64,000 bases of DNA from Winogradskyella psychrotolerans RS-3 (GCF_000427335.1 NZ_ATMR01000097.1:62001-126000), one strand, 5' to 3'. Positions 48,764 to 57,621 are shown, counted from the first letter of the stretch. Made by a program: numbers and translations. Notes: generated by a model from the letters alone, not told the origin.

Positions 48764-49103
48764 TTTTTTATCAGCTTACGCACAACTCGTTATATCAAAA
48801 CAAATATCCCTGTTATCACTATGTATTTTCGGGATAAGTAAACCTTTGATATTTATTTACTAATTTCTAAATTTAAGAAATCTTTATATAGACCTACTTT
48901 TTTTTATAATTATATGTTATTTACATAACTACATAATAAACTTGAGCAGAATTCTCATGGTCTAGATTTTAATCGTCTAACATTTTAATCTGTATCGTCT
49001 CTATTAAAACTAAAAGGGTTTCTCGATGTTTTTTTGAGATTAAAATGCTATTTCCCTCTGCTTAATTGTAAATTCTCGCAGCCTTTATTCTATCTGGCTT
49101 TTA
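48764..49103. other. 340-bp intergenic region
   Basis: Contains the outer end GCTTACGCACAAC (48774-48786) of the HEPN cassette-like unit. The remainder is AT-rich with no gene, promoter or repeat I can support. Confidence 0.5.
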
Positions 49104-49532
49104 TTAGTCCTTAAGGTTATTTTTTATATCTGGATTTAATTTTGTCAAATATTGCGCGAATTCAACCTTATTCCTTGGTGAAATTATGATCTCTTCAAAT
49201 TTTCCATATTTAATTTCAATTCGGTCAAACGATGCTGCTGGTGAAGACATAACGCTACTCGATTTTGATATTTCCTTAATGTCCTTAATGGCAATTGGCT
49301 TATACTTAAAAAATCCACATTTAATATTCAGTTTCTTTTCGTCAATAGTATATTCTGTTTTTAAGAACATATGAACGATAAGTGCAAAAATTAGCATTAC
49401 CATCAAACTTATCCAAAGCATATCCATAGTTAACCCGTTTTCAATTAGGTTCAGAATTACAGGACTAAAAAAAACTATGAATACAACACTCAACAATCCA
49501 TAAGATACTTTAGAGGTATATTTTTTAGTCAT
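49104..49532 (-). CDS. Membrane-anchored PH-domain-like protein
   Basis: 142 residues: two N-terminal membrane segments (YGLLSVVFIVFFSPVILNLI and LWISLMVMLIFALIVHMFL), then a beta-rich domain (TEYTIDEKKLNIKCGFFKYK, IKDIKEISKSSS, RIEIKYGKFEEIIISPRN) matching the bacterial PH (bPH_6/DUF1200, YyaB-like) fold. Function unknown. Stand-alone gene downstream of nothing in the same direction; it precedes the long gap at 48.8-49.1 kb. Confidence 0.82.
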   Translation of the reverse strand: MTKKYTSKVSYGLLSVVFIVFFSPVILNLIENGLTMDMLWISLMVMLIFALIVHMFLKTEYTIDEKKLNIKCGFFKYKPIAIKDIKEISKSSSVMSSPAASFDRIEIKYGKFEEIIISPRNKVEFAQYLTKLNPDIKNNLKD

Positions 49533-49610
49533 AAATCATCAGTTTTAACAACTCTTAAAATTAAGAAATCCAATCTATAAATCTATAGTAGAGTCTAAGT
49601 ATTTCTATAT

Positions 49611-49645
49611 AAAAAAAGCACCCACAAAACTGTAAGTGCTTTTTA
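49611..49645 (-). terminator. Terminator of the phosphatase gene (twin of 52031-52065)
   Basis: On the minus strand GCACTTACA and TGTGGGTGC form a 9-bp stem (two G-U pairs) around GTTT, followed by seven T. The loop and stem are identical to the terminator at 52031-52065 except for one base. Confidence 0.8.
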
Positions 49646-49673
49646 AAATTTATGCTTTCTAAGTTTTACCTCT

Positions 49674-50345
49674 TTAAAACAACTTTAAAAGTTCAGCAAA
49701 TTCATCAACCACTAGAGTTGGCTTATAATCGGCAATATTCTCGTTATAGTTATAACCGTAACTTACACCAATACTATCCATGTTTGCATTTTGAGCGGCT
49801 AGAATATCATTTTTAGAGTCACCAACCATGATGCTTTTTTCTATAGTTGTATTTAGCTCTTTTACTAAGTGTAACAATGGTGCTGCACTTGGTTTTTTCT
49901 CAGCTAATGAATCTTCACCTATCCAACGTTTAAAATATGTTGTAATCTCTAAGGTGTCTAAAATCGGTTCAATAAATCCAAAAGGTTTATTAGTGCATAT
50001 CGCCATTTTGTAGCCTTTTTTATCTAAACTTTTTAAGGTTTCTAAAACACCAGGATACATAAACGTATCTATACAAATGGCCTCTTTATAAGCCCCCAAA
50101 TAGATTTCATAAGCGTCTTTTAGCAAAGTTTCTGGCAGCGCTTTATCTTGCATCCTATATTCTAGCGCTCTACGCACTAAAGGTTTTGCGCCATTGCCTA
50201 TGTAAGGCGTGACTTGTTCTATGGTTAAGCGATGTAAACTATAATGCTTCAGCATTTTATTTACAGCCAAGGTTAAATCTGGAATACTATTAATTAGCGT
50301 GCCATCAAAATCGAATATAATTAGGTCTTTGTCTTTAAAATTCAC
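49674..50345 (-). CDS. HAD family hydrolase, phosphoglycolate phosphatase-like
   Basis: 223 residues with the HAD motifs: I FDFDGTLINS (nucleophile Asp), II ICTNKP, III the lysine in EKKPSAAP, IV MVGDSKNDILAA. The helical cap sits between motifs I and II (subfamily IA). Most similar in plan to Gph, which removes 2-phosphoglycolate formed during DNA repair, but HAD specificity is hard to predict. GTG start at 50345. Confidence 0.88.
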   Translation of the reverse strand: MNFKDKDLIIFDFDGTLINSIPDLTLAVNKMLKHYSLHRLTIEQVTPYIGNGAKPLVRRALEYRMQDKALPETLLKDAYEIYLGAYKEAICIDTFMYPGVLETLKSLDKKGYKMAICTNKPFGFIEPILDTLEITTYFKRWIGEDSLAEKKPSAAPLLHLVKELNTTIEKSIMVGDSKNDILAAQNANMDSIGVSYGYNYNENIADYKPTLVVDEFAELLKLF

Positions 50346-50680
50346 AATGTTTAATTTTTTGCAAAGATGCGGAAGTTTTCATAAAACAAACTTGTAAGTT
50401 CTGTAAAATTAGTCACGATTATGGGTGGTTTTATATCATCACTGCTTATTTATAATCTATTTTGCTTCTCTTTAAAAACACCCCTAATAAGCTTCGCTCG
50501 GTAGTTTCAAAACAAAAAATATTTTGTTTCTCACTAATCCTCAAGGGGACAATCGAACCAAATAAACTTTTAGGTAAAACTATAATTTGATTTCCTCTCG
50601 TACATTAGAATCCAATGCAATCGAACTGACGATTTTTTAGATTTAATAGGTATTTTAAACTTCAAATGGAGATGCTACAC
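50346..50680. other. 335-bp intergenic region
   Basis: No complete gene. On the minus strand about 48 codons are open (roughly 50453-50600, GNQIIVLPKSLFGSIVPLRI-like), without a start codon; this could be a remnant of a YcxB-like protein C-terminus, but the similarity is weak. Confidence 0.4.
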
Positions 50681-51829
50681 CTATTTCAACTTTTGCTTAA
50701 ACATTTTGGCTGCCGACGTATAACCTCCTTCGGTGCCATCTACAAAGTGAGAATGTTTGGTCTTTCGATCTAACACATAACAAGACATCACAGAAGCATG
50801 CGTAATATGAATACCATAAATGATTTTTTTGTCTTTTTCGAGTTGATTTAAATACGCTATAAAAAGATCAATTTTAGACTGTTCTGCTGTAAAAACAGTA
50901 TTAATCATGCCATCGAGCATAAATGTATGCGATAATTGCCCTATTTGTTTTAAGTAGTGTTTTCCATCATTTGAAAAGTTTAAATAGAATTTACCTATCA
51001 ATGTTGACATCCATTTTTTAACTAGGTAGCTTAATTTTTGTTGATCGAGGCTAATCTTCATTTCCTCCCATATATTACGAATACTAAAATTTAATTTTAA
51101 ATTATTCGATTTTATAGGTTGCCTGTTATCAAAAGTTCCAAAGAATCGATCCATCTCACTGATAACATCTTTATAAATTTGTCTTTGATCGTCTTCATGT
51201 ATAGCATCTAATAATAAACAAACTACTTTTTTTTGAGTTTGAATAGGATTAATTTCTTTCCAGCGACACTCCATGCCTTCCAAATTTAAAAGGGCTTTTT
51301 CGAAATTGGTTCTACTCTCTTCAAAATTGGTTTTTACTAGGTCTTCAGCCATTTTTAAACCACTGCCTAATACAATAGGAATCGATAATTGATTGGTTAG
51401 TTGGTGTTTCGCTATTTTTAATCCATAGTCCTGCCCCTTTAAATAATTAACTGAAATATGACCGACTCTAAGTATCAAATTGGTGTGATTTTTAATATGA
51501 AGACTGTAATTATCTAAGATCTGTATAATTCGTTCTAAAAATAAGGTTGGAATAATAAATGTAGCCCCATCACCTCCAAAAAAATAGGGTACTTCTATGT
51601 TTTGCTTTTCTTTTCTGATAAAATTTAAAACCGAAATTATGGCTCCTGTAGCTGTTAGATTAACTTGATGGTGTTTTCCTTCATCAACTGCTAGTGTGGA
51701 ATTTAAAATATCAACGATGACAACGTGCCACGTATCTGGTACATTAGAAAAATTAGATTCATTTTCCAATAACTCTGTTAGTGTATCCGTTGATTTTTTT
51801 AGTTGGTTATAAAATTTTATATTTTCCAT
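50681..51829 (-). CDS. DUF3095 family protein
   Basis: 382 residues from ATG 51829 (MENIKFYNQLKK); a TTG three codons upstream is less likely. DUF3095 proteins have a cyclase-like N-terminal half: WHVVIVDILNSTLAVDEGKH and YFFGGDGATFIIP resemble the nucleotide-cyclase core strands with an Asp pair. The C-terminal half (KKWMSTLIGKFYLNFSNDG, HTFMLDGMINTVF, IHITHASVMSCYVL) is family-specific. Catalytic activity has not been shown for the family to my knowledge. Cytoplasmic. Confidence 0.86.
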   Translation of the reverse strand: MENIKFYNQLKKSTDTLTELLENESNFSNVPDTWHVVIVDILNSTLAVDEGKHHQVNLTATGAIISVLNFIRKEKQNIEVPYFFGGDGATFIIPTLFLERIIQILDNYSLHIKNHTNLILRVGHISVNYLKGQDYGLKIAKHQLTNQLSIPIVLGSGLKMAEDLVKTNFEESRTNFEKALLNLEGMECRWKEINPIQTQKKVVCLLLDAIHEDDQRQIYKDVISEMDRFFGTFDNRQPIKSNNLKLNFSIRNIWEEMKISLDQQKLSYLVKKWMSTLIGKFYLNFSNDGKHYLKQIGQLSHTFMLDGMINTVFTAEQSKIDLFIAYLNQLEKDKKIIYGIHITHASVMSCYVLDRKTKHSHFVDGTEGGYTSAAKMFKQKLK

Positions 51830-52030
51830 TATTTCCAATACAGATGGCTCTCTTTATCTTTAAAATGCTTTTATTCTTTTGTTTAGAGTCGCTTTTAAAC
51901 ACACAAGATTAACCACGTTTAAAAAATACTACATCCTATTATTTTAAATATAGTCAATTTTAAAATTAATCAACGTTATAACATTATTGATAATTGTTGT
52001 TTGCTATTCATATTTGTAATTCTATTCCAG

Positions 52031-52065
52031 AAAAAAAGCACCTACAAAACTGTAAGTGCTTTTTT
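52031..52065 (-). terminator. Terminator of the M49 peptidase gene (twin of 49611-49645)
   Basis: GCACTTACA and TGTAGGTGC on the minus strand form a stem around GTTT, with T-runs on both sides. Confidence 0.8.
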
Positions 52066-52087
52066 GAAATTTATAATAATTTACAAC

Positions 52088-54124
52088 TTAATTTACATCA
52101 GGAAGATTGTTGTAATCCTTGCTGTAGTTTAACATCTGCTCTGCAAATGCATTTGGTTGTGTGACTTTAATCGCCGTAATTTCGCCAGCATCATTCATTT
52201 CTGGAACTAAAACAGGATTCACAAAACCACTATACGGTGGAGATGGAAATTGCTTGTTACGCTCTAAAACTTCAGCATGAATAGCTTGATCTACTTTTAC
52301 ACCGTAACCTTCAACCAACGCTTCAACAGCTGCGTAATCTCCTTCAGATTTAATACGTTGTGTTTCTTTTAATAATTGTCCGAATAAATCGTGTAACTTA
52401 TCGTAATCATTAATATTGAAGTATGTTTTTCCGTCTCTTGTTACTTTTTCAATAACATTGTCTGCTTTACCTTTTTCAAAAGCCCAAGCAGAAACCCATT
52501 GTCTGTTTCTCATGTGTGCTTCTTCAACATTATCACCTAGATCTAAACGAATTAATTGCGTCATTAAACCATTTCTGATGTAACCATCAAACGCTGCTTT
52601 ACCTACTTTTTTCCAATCGTCAACTAAACCAAGTTCTTGTAATTTAGAATCGTATAAATAGTATAAACCAACTAAATCTGCACGACCTTCTTCTAAAGTA
52701 GAGGCGTACGTTTTAAGTGTTTCTTTAGTTTCACCAACTCCAGGATTTAATTGTCCTGAGGCATGACCAATCACTTCGTGTAATGCGGTGTGTAATTTAT
52801 CTGCTACTTGTCCGTATTCTTCCTCTAATTGTAATTCTTCTTCATCGTGAACAAATTCTTTTAAACGACCAGAACCTCCTGCATTATTGTAGGCATTAAT
52901 AATGTTTCCTAAAGACACTGACTTACTTCCAACGGCAGCTCTAATCCAGTTTGCATTTGGTAAATTAACACCAATTGGAGTACTTGGAGAAGCATCTCCA
53001 GATTCACCAGCAACGTTAACCACTTTGTATGTAACACCTACAACACTGTCCTTTTTATGAGCATCCATTAACGGTGAATTATCTTCAAACCATTGTGCGT
53101 TTTCAGACAATACAGCCATTTTTGCAGACATGTCAAAATCATTGATTTGTATAATACTTTCGTAAGATCCTCTGTAACCTAATGGATCGTTATAGACTTC
53201 AATAAAACTATTAATATAATCTACATTTCCTTCAGTTGCAGCTGTCCAAGCGACATTATAATCATCCCAAGTTTGTAAATCTCCTGTTTTGTAATATTGA
53301 ATTAATAAACCTAAAGCGTTGCCTTGTGCTTCGTTTTCAGCAACTCCTTGTGCTTTTTCTAACCACTTTACGATTTTATCTATAGCAGCACCATATAAGC
53401 CGCCAGATTTATAAACGCGTTCTTTTAAAACTCCATTTTCTTTTACCAATTGCGAGTTTAAACCATAAGATAATGGCTTATCTGCATTTGGAGATGTTTT
53501 AGCCTTGTAGAAATCAGCAACATCTTTATTTGTAACATCTGCACCGTAAAAGTTAACAGCAGATTCTAATACATTATCTACACCTTTAGCTTGATTCACT
53601 TTTTTAGAATCTTTATCGTTAAATAAAACTTCAAAAGCTTCTCCTTCTAACGTGGTATTGGTTGCTGCTAATAGTTCATTTAAATACTCCTTACCAAAAG
53701 CAGGCTTTAATTTAGCGTTAGAATAGTGATGGTGAATACCGTTACTAAACCAAACACGTTTTAAAAAGCTTTCAAAATTAGACCAATTTTCTGTTGTTTT
53801 ATCTCCAGTGTAGTTGGTATATATATTTTCTAAAGCATGTCTAATTTTAAGATTATGTCTGTAATTCTGATCCCACATTATATCGCGACCTTCAAGACCT
53901 GCTTGCGTTAAATAATAGACTAATTTCTGCTCCTTTAAACTTAGGTTTTCCCAACCTGGTATCTGGTAGCGTAAAATTTTAATGTCAGCAAATTCTTCAA
54001 CATTAAAACTAAAATCCGTTTCAGTAACTTCTGCTGTTTCGGTTGGTTCTTCTTTTACTTCATTCTTACATGCCACAATTAATAGGGCAAAAAGACAAAT
54101 TTTAAATAATGATTTTAAATTCAT
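52088..54124 (-). CDS. Dipeptidyl peptidase III-like M49 zinc peptidase (lipoprotein)
   Basis: 678 residues. Lipoprotein signal peptide (LFKICLFALLIVACKNE, lipobox IVAC), so it is anchored in the envelope. The zinc site is HEVIGHASGQ (M49 HExxxH with the inserted residue) with the third ligand in TLEEGRADLVGLYYLYD. M49 enzymes clip dipeptides from oligopeptide N-termini. Flavobacterial members are sometimes labelled dihydrofolate reductase in error. Overall length fits the family. Stand-alone, divergent from the SRPBCC gene. Confidence 0.93.
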   Translation of the reverse strand: MNLKSLFKICLFALLIVACKNEVKEEPTETAEVTETDFSFNVEEFADIKILRYQIPGWENLSLKEQKLVYYLTQAGLEGRDIMWDQNYRHNLKIRHALENIYTNYTGDKTTENWSNFESFLKRVWFSNGIHHHYSNAKLKPAFGKEYLNELLAATNTTLEGEAFEVLFNDKDSKKVNQAKGVDNVLESAVNFYGADVTNKDVADFYKAKTSPNADKPLSYGLNSQLVKENGVLKERVYKSGGLYGAAIDKIVKWLEKAQGVAENEAQGNALGLLIQYYKTGDLQTWDDYNVAWTAATEGNVDYINSFIEVYNDPLGYRGSYESIIQINDFDMSAKMAVLSENAQWFEDNSPLMDAHKKDSVVGVTYKVVNVAGESGDASPSTPIGVNLPNANWIRAAVGSKSVSLGNIINAYNNAGGSGRLKEFVHDEEELQLEEEYGQVADKLHTALHEVIGHASGQLNPGVGETKETLKTYASTLEEGRADLVGLYYLYDSKLQELGLVDDWKKVGKAAFDGYIRNGLMTQLIRLDLGDNVEEAHMRNRQWVSAWAFEKGKADNVIEKVTRDGKTYFNINDYDKLHDLFGQLLKETQRIKSEGDYAAVEALVEGYGVKVDQAIHAEVLERNKQFPSPPYSGFVNPVLVPEMNDAGEITAIKVTQPNAFAEQMLNYSKDYNNLPDVN

Positions 54125-54183
54125 GTGTTTATTTATTTAGTTGTACACAAATGTAATGTATATATAACATATCATAAAATGAC

Positions 54184-54191
54184 TATCTTTG
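54184..54191 (+). promoter_or_regulatory. TATCTTTG box of the SRPBCC gene
   Basis: TATCTTTG ends 27 bases before ATG 54219; no clear TTG element upstream. Confidence 0.4.
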
Positions 54192-54218
54192 ATAAACCAC
54201 TAAATTTAATCCCTATTA

Positions 54219-55238
54219 ATGAAAGCTATTAAATACGTCCTTTTATTATTATTAATACTTGTAATTGGTGCTTCCATCTATATTGCAGTGCAACCAAATT
54301 CATTTGAAGTTACAAGAACTAGAACCCTAAAAGCACCGCCATCTGTGGTGTACGACAATGTTAGTGATTTTAAAAATTGGGAATCCTGGAGTTCTTGGAT
54401 TGAAGAAAAACCTGAAACCACAGTTACTTTAGGAGATACTACAAAAGGCGTTGGAGGTTCATACAATTGGGAAGATGAAGATGGAACAGGAACCATGACA
54501 ACTGTAGATACTAAAATTAATACTTCTATCACTCAAGACATGCAATTTGGAGAATTCCCAAAATCTGATGTTAATTGGGAGTTTAAACCTAATGATGATG
54601 GCTCTACAGAAGTTACTTGGACTATCACTGGCAAAAATTTACCGTTTGGGTTTAAAATGGTTTCGGCATTTATGGGAGGTATGGAAAAACAAATTGGCCC
54701 TCATTTTGAAAGAGGCTTAACGCTACTGGATAGTGTGATTCAAACTGAAATGAAAGTTTACAATATTAATGTTGAAGGCATAACACAACACAGTGGCGGT
54801 TATTACCTTTATAATACGGCGTCTTGTAAATTCAGTGATTTTGAAAAAAACATGACAGCAATGTTACCAAAAGTTGGAGCCTACGCTATAACTCATAATG
54901 TTACTATGGCTGGACCACCATTTATTTTATATCACAAATGGGATGAAGAAAATGATACTGTAATGTTCTCTGCATGTGTACCAACGAATTCTAGAATTAT
55001 AACCGACGAAGCCGAAATTTTAACTGGTAAACTAGAATCGTTTAGAGCGGTAAAAACGGTTTTAAAAGGTAACTACTCTAATTTGAAAGAAGCTTGGAAT
55101 ACGACTATGAATTATATTGCTGATAATAATTTAGAAATGATTGAAGGTGGACCAATGCTTGAAACTTATTTAACTGATCCCATGAGTGAGCAAAATCCTG
55201 CAAAATGGATTACTGAAATTTATGTAGCAGTAAAGTAG
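54219..55238 (+). CDS. SRPBCC domain protein with GyrI-like C-terminal domain
   Basis: 339 residues. One N-terminal membrane anchor (YVLLLLLILVIGASIYIAV), then a START/SRPBCC ligand-binding domain (residues ~30-175: RTLKAPPSVVYDNVSDFKNW, GFKMVSAFMGGMEKQIGPHF), then a GyrI-like/AraC effector-binding domain (residues ~185-339: KVGAYAITHNVTMAGPPF, KTVLKGNYSNLKEAWNTTMN). Probably binds small lipophilic ligands at the membrane; function unknown. Its TAG stop runs straight into a heptamer array. Confidence 0.87.
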   Translation: MKAIKYVLLLLLILVIGASIYIAVQPNSFEVTRTRTLKAPPSVVYDNVSDFKNWESWSSWIEEKPETTVTLGDTTKGVGGSYNWEDEDGTGTMTTVDTKINTSITQDMQFGEFPKSDVNWEFKPNDDGSTEVTWTITGKNLPFGFKMVSAFMGGMEKQIGPHFERGLTLLDSVIQTEMKVYNINVEGITQHSGGYYLYNTASCKFSDFEKNMTAMLPKVGAYAITHNVTMAGPPFILYHKWDEENDTVMFSACVPTNSRIITDEAEILTGKLESFRAVKTVLKGNYSNLKEAWNTTMNYIADNNLEMIEGGPMLETYLTDPMSEQNPAKWITEIYVAVK

Positions 55239-55300
55239 TGTGAAGTGTGAAGTGTGAAGTGTGAAGTGTGAAGTGTGAAGTGTGAAGTGTGAAGTGTGAA
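55238..55300 (+). repeat. Nine tandem copies of the heptamer GTGTGAA
   Basis: Nine exact 7-base units starting on the last base of the SRPBCC stop codon, identical in unit and orientation to the 12-copy array behind uvrB. Confidence 0.95.
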
Positions 55301-55447
55301 GCTAAAAAAATCTCGTTAATTCGTGAATAAGAATATAATTAAATAACGTAGTAATTGAATAACTTAATTTCCTAGTTTGAAACTTATGATTGAAAATAAT
55401 ATACTTCGAACCAACAACTTTCTACTACCAACTAAAAACTAAAATAA

Positions 55448-55813
55448 TTGAAACAACTCTTACTCGTATTTCTTGGAGGTGGCTTTGGTAGCGTATTGCG
55501 TTTTATAATCGGAAAATGGCTGAACAACACCGAAACCGGAATTCCTTATGGGACTTTTGCAGCGAATATTATTGGTAGTTTGCTCATTGGAATTATTCTT
55601 GGTTTAGCGGCTAAAAACGAAACATTGTCTCAGAGTCAGACTTTACTTTTAGCAACCGGGTTTTGTGGTGGTTTTACCACGTTTTCTACGTTTGCTTATG
55701 AGAATCATGTGTTTTTAAAGTCGGGTGACTTTATGAGTTTTGCTATTTATACTGTGGCGAGTTTTGTAGTTGGGTTTTTGGCTGTGTTTTTGGGGATGTG
55801 GTTGGTGAAATGA
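55448..55813 (+). CDS. crcB: Fluoride channel CrcB/Fluc
   Basis: 121 residues, four membrane segments. N-terminal KQLLLVFLGGGFGSVLRFII, the pore motif GFCGGFTTFSTFAYE (phenylalanine box and central Na+ site), and the C-terminal glycine-rich helix are diagnostic for the dimeric fluoride exporter. TTG start at 55448; the N-terminus fits homologues. No fluoride riboswitch is seen upstream. Confidence 0.95.
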   Translation: MKQLLLVFLGGGFGSVLRFIIGKWLNNTETGIPYGTFAANIIGSLLIGIILGLAAKNETLSQSQTLLLATGFCGGFTTFSTFAYENHVFLKSGDFMSFAIYTVASFVVGFLAVFLGMWLVK

Positions 55814-55925
55814 TTTTTCTCTCGCTGAGGCGCAAAGACGCAAAGTTGCAGAGTTTTAGAGTTGCAGAGTAAAAAAAGTTTCTCGAGAAGGCGTTGAGAC
55901 GCAAAGTTGAGATTACTTGGAGATG
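55814..55925. repeat. Dispersed GCAAAG/GCAGAG repeat segment
   Basis: Repeats of GCGCAAAGACGCAAAG, TTGCAGAGTTTTAGAGTTGCAGAG and GACGCAAAG directly after crcB. Similar sequence occurs at 57490-57570 and 10151-10192. Common in intergenic DNA of Bacteroidota and other phyla; function unknown. Confidence 0.6.
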
Positions 55926-55983
55926 TACAGAGCGATTTGAGACATCAACTTAATATCAAATAACTATTTTCCATCTTGAGACT

Positions 55984-56018
55984 GAAAACTGAGCACTGAG
56001 CACTAAGCACTAAGCACT
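55984..56018. repeat. Heptamer array RAGCACT
   Basis: GAAAACT followed by four units GAGCACT, GAGCACT, AAGCACT, AAGCACT, just beyond the stop of the DUF1801 gene. Period 7, as in the arrays at 9941, 55238 and 57622. Confidence 0.8.
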
Positions 56019-56023
56019 AAAAC

Positions 56024-56392
56024 CTACCCTTTCTTATAAAACCCCTTCTCTTTCCCCCCTTCTACTTCCTTTAAAATTGAAATAAAAATGGCATCATCAA
56101 TATCATCTAGCGTTTTATAACGTAGCGATTTTACAACTTTTCGTTTTTCACTCACTAAATAAGCATCCCATTTTTTTGATAAATGTGCGGAATGCCAAAA
56201 GCCAACATCAACATAGTCTTTGGTTTTATTAATGTAGCACATTGGTCTTTTATCCATGTAGTAACACGGCATTCTCCATTTGTATAATAAATCGGTATTT
56301 GGCAAGGTATGCTCTATCAATACCTGCAAATGCATAAATATGGATTTAAATGGTTCTGGCTGATTTAGAATGTGTGCTTCTGCTGGATTCAA
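56024..56392 (-). CDS. DUF1801 family protein
   Basis: 122 residues from a TTG start (56390-56392), which overlaps no other gene. LPNTDLLYKWRMPCYYMDKR, PMCYINKTKDYVDVGFWHSA and KSLRYKTLDDID match the YdhG/DUF1801 fold. Role unknown; family members are single-domain cytoplasmic proteins. Lies 9 bp after the small membrane protein gene, so the two are probably co-transcribed. Confidence 0.85.
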   Translation of the reverse strand: MNPAEAHILNQPEPFKSIFMHLQVLIEHTLPNTDLLYKWRMPCYYMDKRPMCYINKTKDYVDVGFWHSAHLSKKWDAYLVSEKRKVVKSLRYKTLDDIDDAIFISILKEVEGGKEKGFYKKG

Positions 56393-56401
56393 AATTTAAC
56401 T

Positions 56402-56755
56402 TTAAAATATTTCAATTATACCAATAACAATAAGTCCAATTCCAATAATAGCTTTAAAAGGCATTAGCTTCGCATAGAGTTTTCTAAGACTTGTTTCTAA
56501 AGCAGGTACTTTTCCAAAGACATGCGTTAAAAGTAAAATCCCCCCCAAAATACTAACGATATTAAATAGCAGGCCATCCCAAAATTCTAATATCGCTAAA
56601 ATGATAAGTGCGAGTCCAATGATCGTATCAAAAGGCGCTAAAAAACCAGCAATTTTATTAAAAAAATTATGTTCACCATCCCATTTATCTAAGGTTGCTA
56701 AACCAAGTAAGATGCCTCCTGACATATTTGCTATCGCTAAAAGTAATTCAATCAT
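56402..56755 (-). CDS. Small integral membrane protein of unknown function
   Basis: 117 residues with four hydrophobic segments (LLLAIANMSGGILLGLATLD; GFLAPFDTIIGLALIILAIL; LLFNIVSILGGILLLTHVF; FKAIIGIGLIVIGIIEIF). The two halves are alike (hydrophobic pair + PF[DK][TA]IIGI/L), which suggests an internal duplication. No known family recognised. It is divergent from the regulator/creD cluster and shares its upstream region. Confidence 0.7.
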   Translation of the reverse strand: MIELLLAIANMSGGILLGLATLDKWDGEHNFFNKIAGFLAPFDTIIGLALIILAILEFWDGLLFNIVSILGGILLLTHVFGKVPALETSLRKLYAKLMPFKAIIGIGLIVIGIIEIF

Positions 56756-56848
56756 ATTTTAATCACAGTTTAATCACAGTTTAATTAATTGAATATAAAT
56801 TTAGTCAATTCTAAAAAATAAATTTGCGCAAACCAATTAATTTAATTT

Positions 56849-56870
56849 ACTTTGTATTTCAAAGTACTTT
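56849..56870 (+). promoter_or_regulatory. Operator copy 1: ACTTTG..CAAAGTACTTT
   Basis: Imperfect palindrome ACTTTG-TATTT-CAAAGT followed by ACTTT, ending three bases before ATG 56874. It matches operator copy 2 (58013-58034) at 20 of 22 positions. Likely binding site of the winged-helix regulator encoded between them. Confidence 0.6.
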
Positions 56871-56873
56871 AAC

Positions 56874-57482
56874 ATGAGCGAAAAAGATTATCTAAAAGAC
56901 ATCAGTGAGATTAAAAATCTTATGAATAAATCGTCACGATTTATTTCCTTGAGTGGATTATCTGGAATTCTCGCTGGAATCTACGCACTAATTGGCGCTG
57001 CTATTACTTATTATTTAGTAGACACGTACAGTTACGGAACTCTTATGCTTGATGGTTGGATTTTTAGAACCGTAATGTTGGTCTTAATCTCAGTTGCATT
57101 ATTTAGTATTGTTAGTGGTGTTTTTCTTACGACGCGCAAAGCAAAAAAAAATGGAGAGAAAATTTGGGATAAATCATCTAGACGCTTAATCTATAATTTC
57201 TTAATTCCTTTGATTTCTGGAGGTCTATATATTTTAATTATTTTGAGTCAAGGTAAATACGGGCAAACTGGTGGATTAATGCTTATCTTTTATGGGTTAG
57301 CTTTAATTAATGCTTCAAAATATAGTATTGGAGATATTAAATATTTAGGATTTATTCAAATAACTTTGGGGCTTATTGCTACGCTATATCCTGGCTATGG
57401 GTTTTGGCTTTGGGTAATTGGTTTTGGTATTATGCATATTATTTATGGCACTTGGATGCATTTTAAATATGATGTAAAGTAA
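56874..57482 (+). CDS. Multispanning membrane protein next to a regulator and creD
   Basis: 202 residues: a short cytoplasmic N-terminus (MSEKDYLKDISEIKNLMNKS) and five to six membrane segments (GLSGILAGIYALIGAAITYY, VMLVLISVALFSIVSGVFL, LIPLISGGLYILIILSQG, GLMLIFYGLALINASK, LGFIQITLGLIATLYPGYG). It is the usual partner of a short winged-helix regulator and creD in flavobacteria, and both this gene and creD have the same 22-base operator. Function unknown, probably envelope stress or permeability. Confidence 0.75.
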   Translation: MSEKDYLKDISEIKNLMNKSSRFISLSGLSGILAGIYALIGAAITYYLVDTYSYGTLMLDGWIFRTVMLVLISVALFSIVSGVFLTTRKAKKNGEKIWDKSSRRLIYNFLIPLISGGLYILIILSQGKYGQTGGLMLIFYGLALINASKYSIGDIKYLGFIQITLGLIATLYPGYGFWLWVIGFGIMHIIYGTWMHFKYDVK

Positions 57483-57489
57483 AAAAAAT

Positions 57490-57570
57490 GATCTCGCAAA
57501 GGCCAAAAAGGCGCAAAGAAAAAAAATAACGCAGAGATGCACAGAGATTACACGGAGATTGACAGAGACG
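57490..57570. repeat. Dispersed CGCAAAG and CACAGAGAT repeat segment
   Basis: CTCGCAAAGGCCAAAAAGGCGCAAAG followed by CGCAGAGATGCACAGAGATTACACGGAGA-type sequence between the membrane protein and regulator genes; related to segments at 55814-55925 and 10151-10192. (Described here by its motifs: GGCGCAAAG, ACGCAGAG, CACAGAGAT.). Confidence 0.55.
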
Positions 57571-57621
57571 TTTAAGGAATTGACAAACTATTTAAATATC
57601 AATTATCTTAATTTCTCAAAC

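Noticed and set aside
46140..48786. Insertion sequence or transposon
   Set aside because: There is no transposase and no target-site duplication; the ends fit cassette-like repeats better.
50540..50620. ACGAGAGGA resembling the sarcin-ricin end of 23S rRNA
   Set aside because: Only nine bases match; no flanking rRNA helices are present.
55300..55447. Fluoride riboswitch ahead of crcB
   Set aside because: The pseudoknot consensus of the crcB motif could not be found in this stretch.
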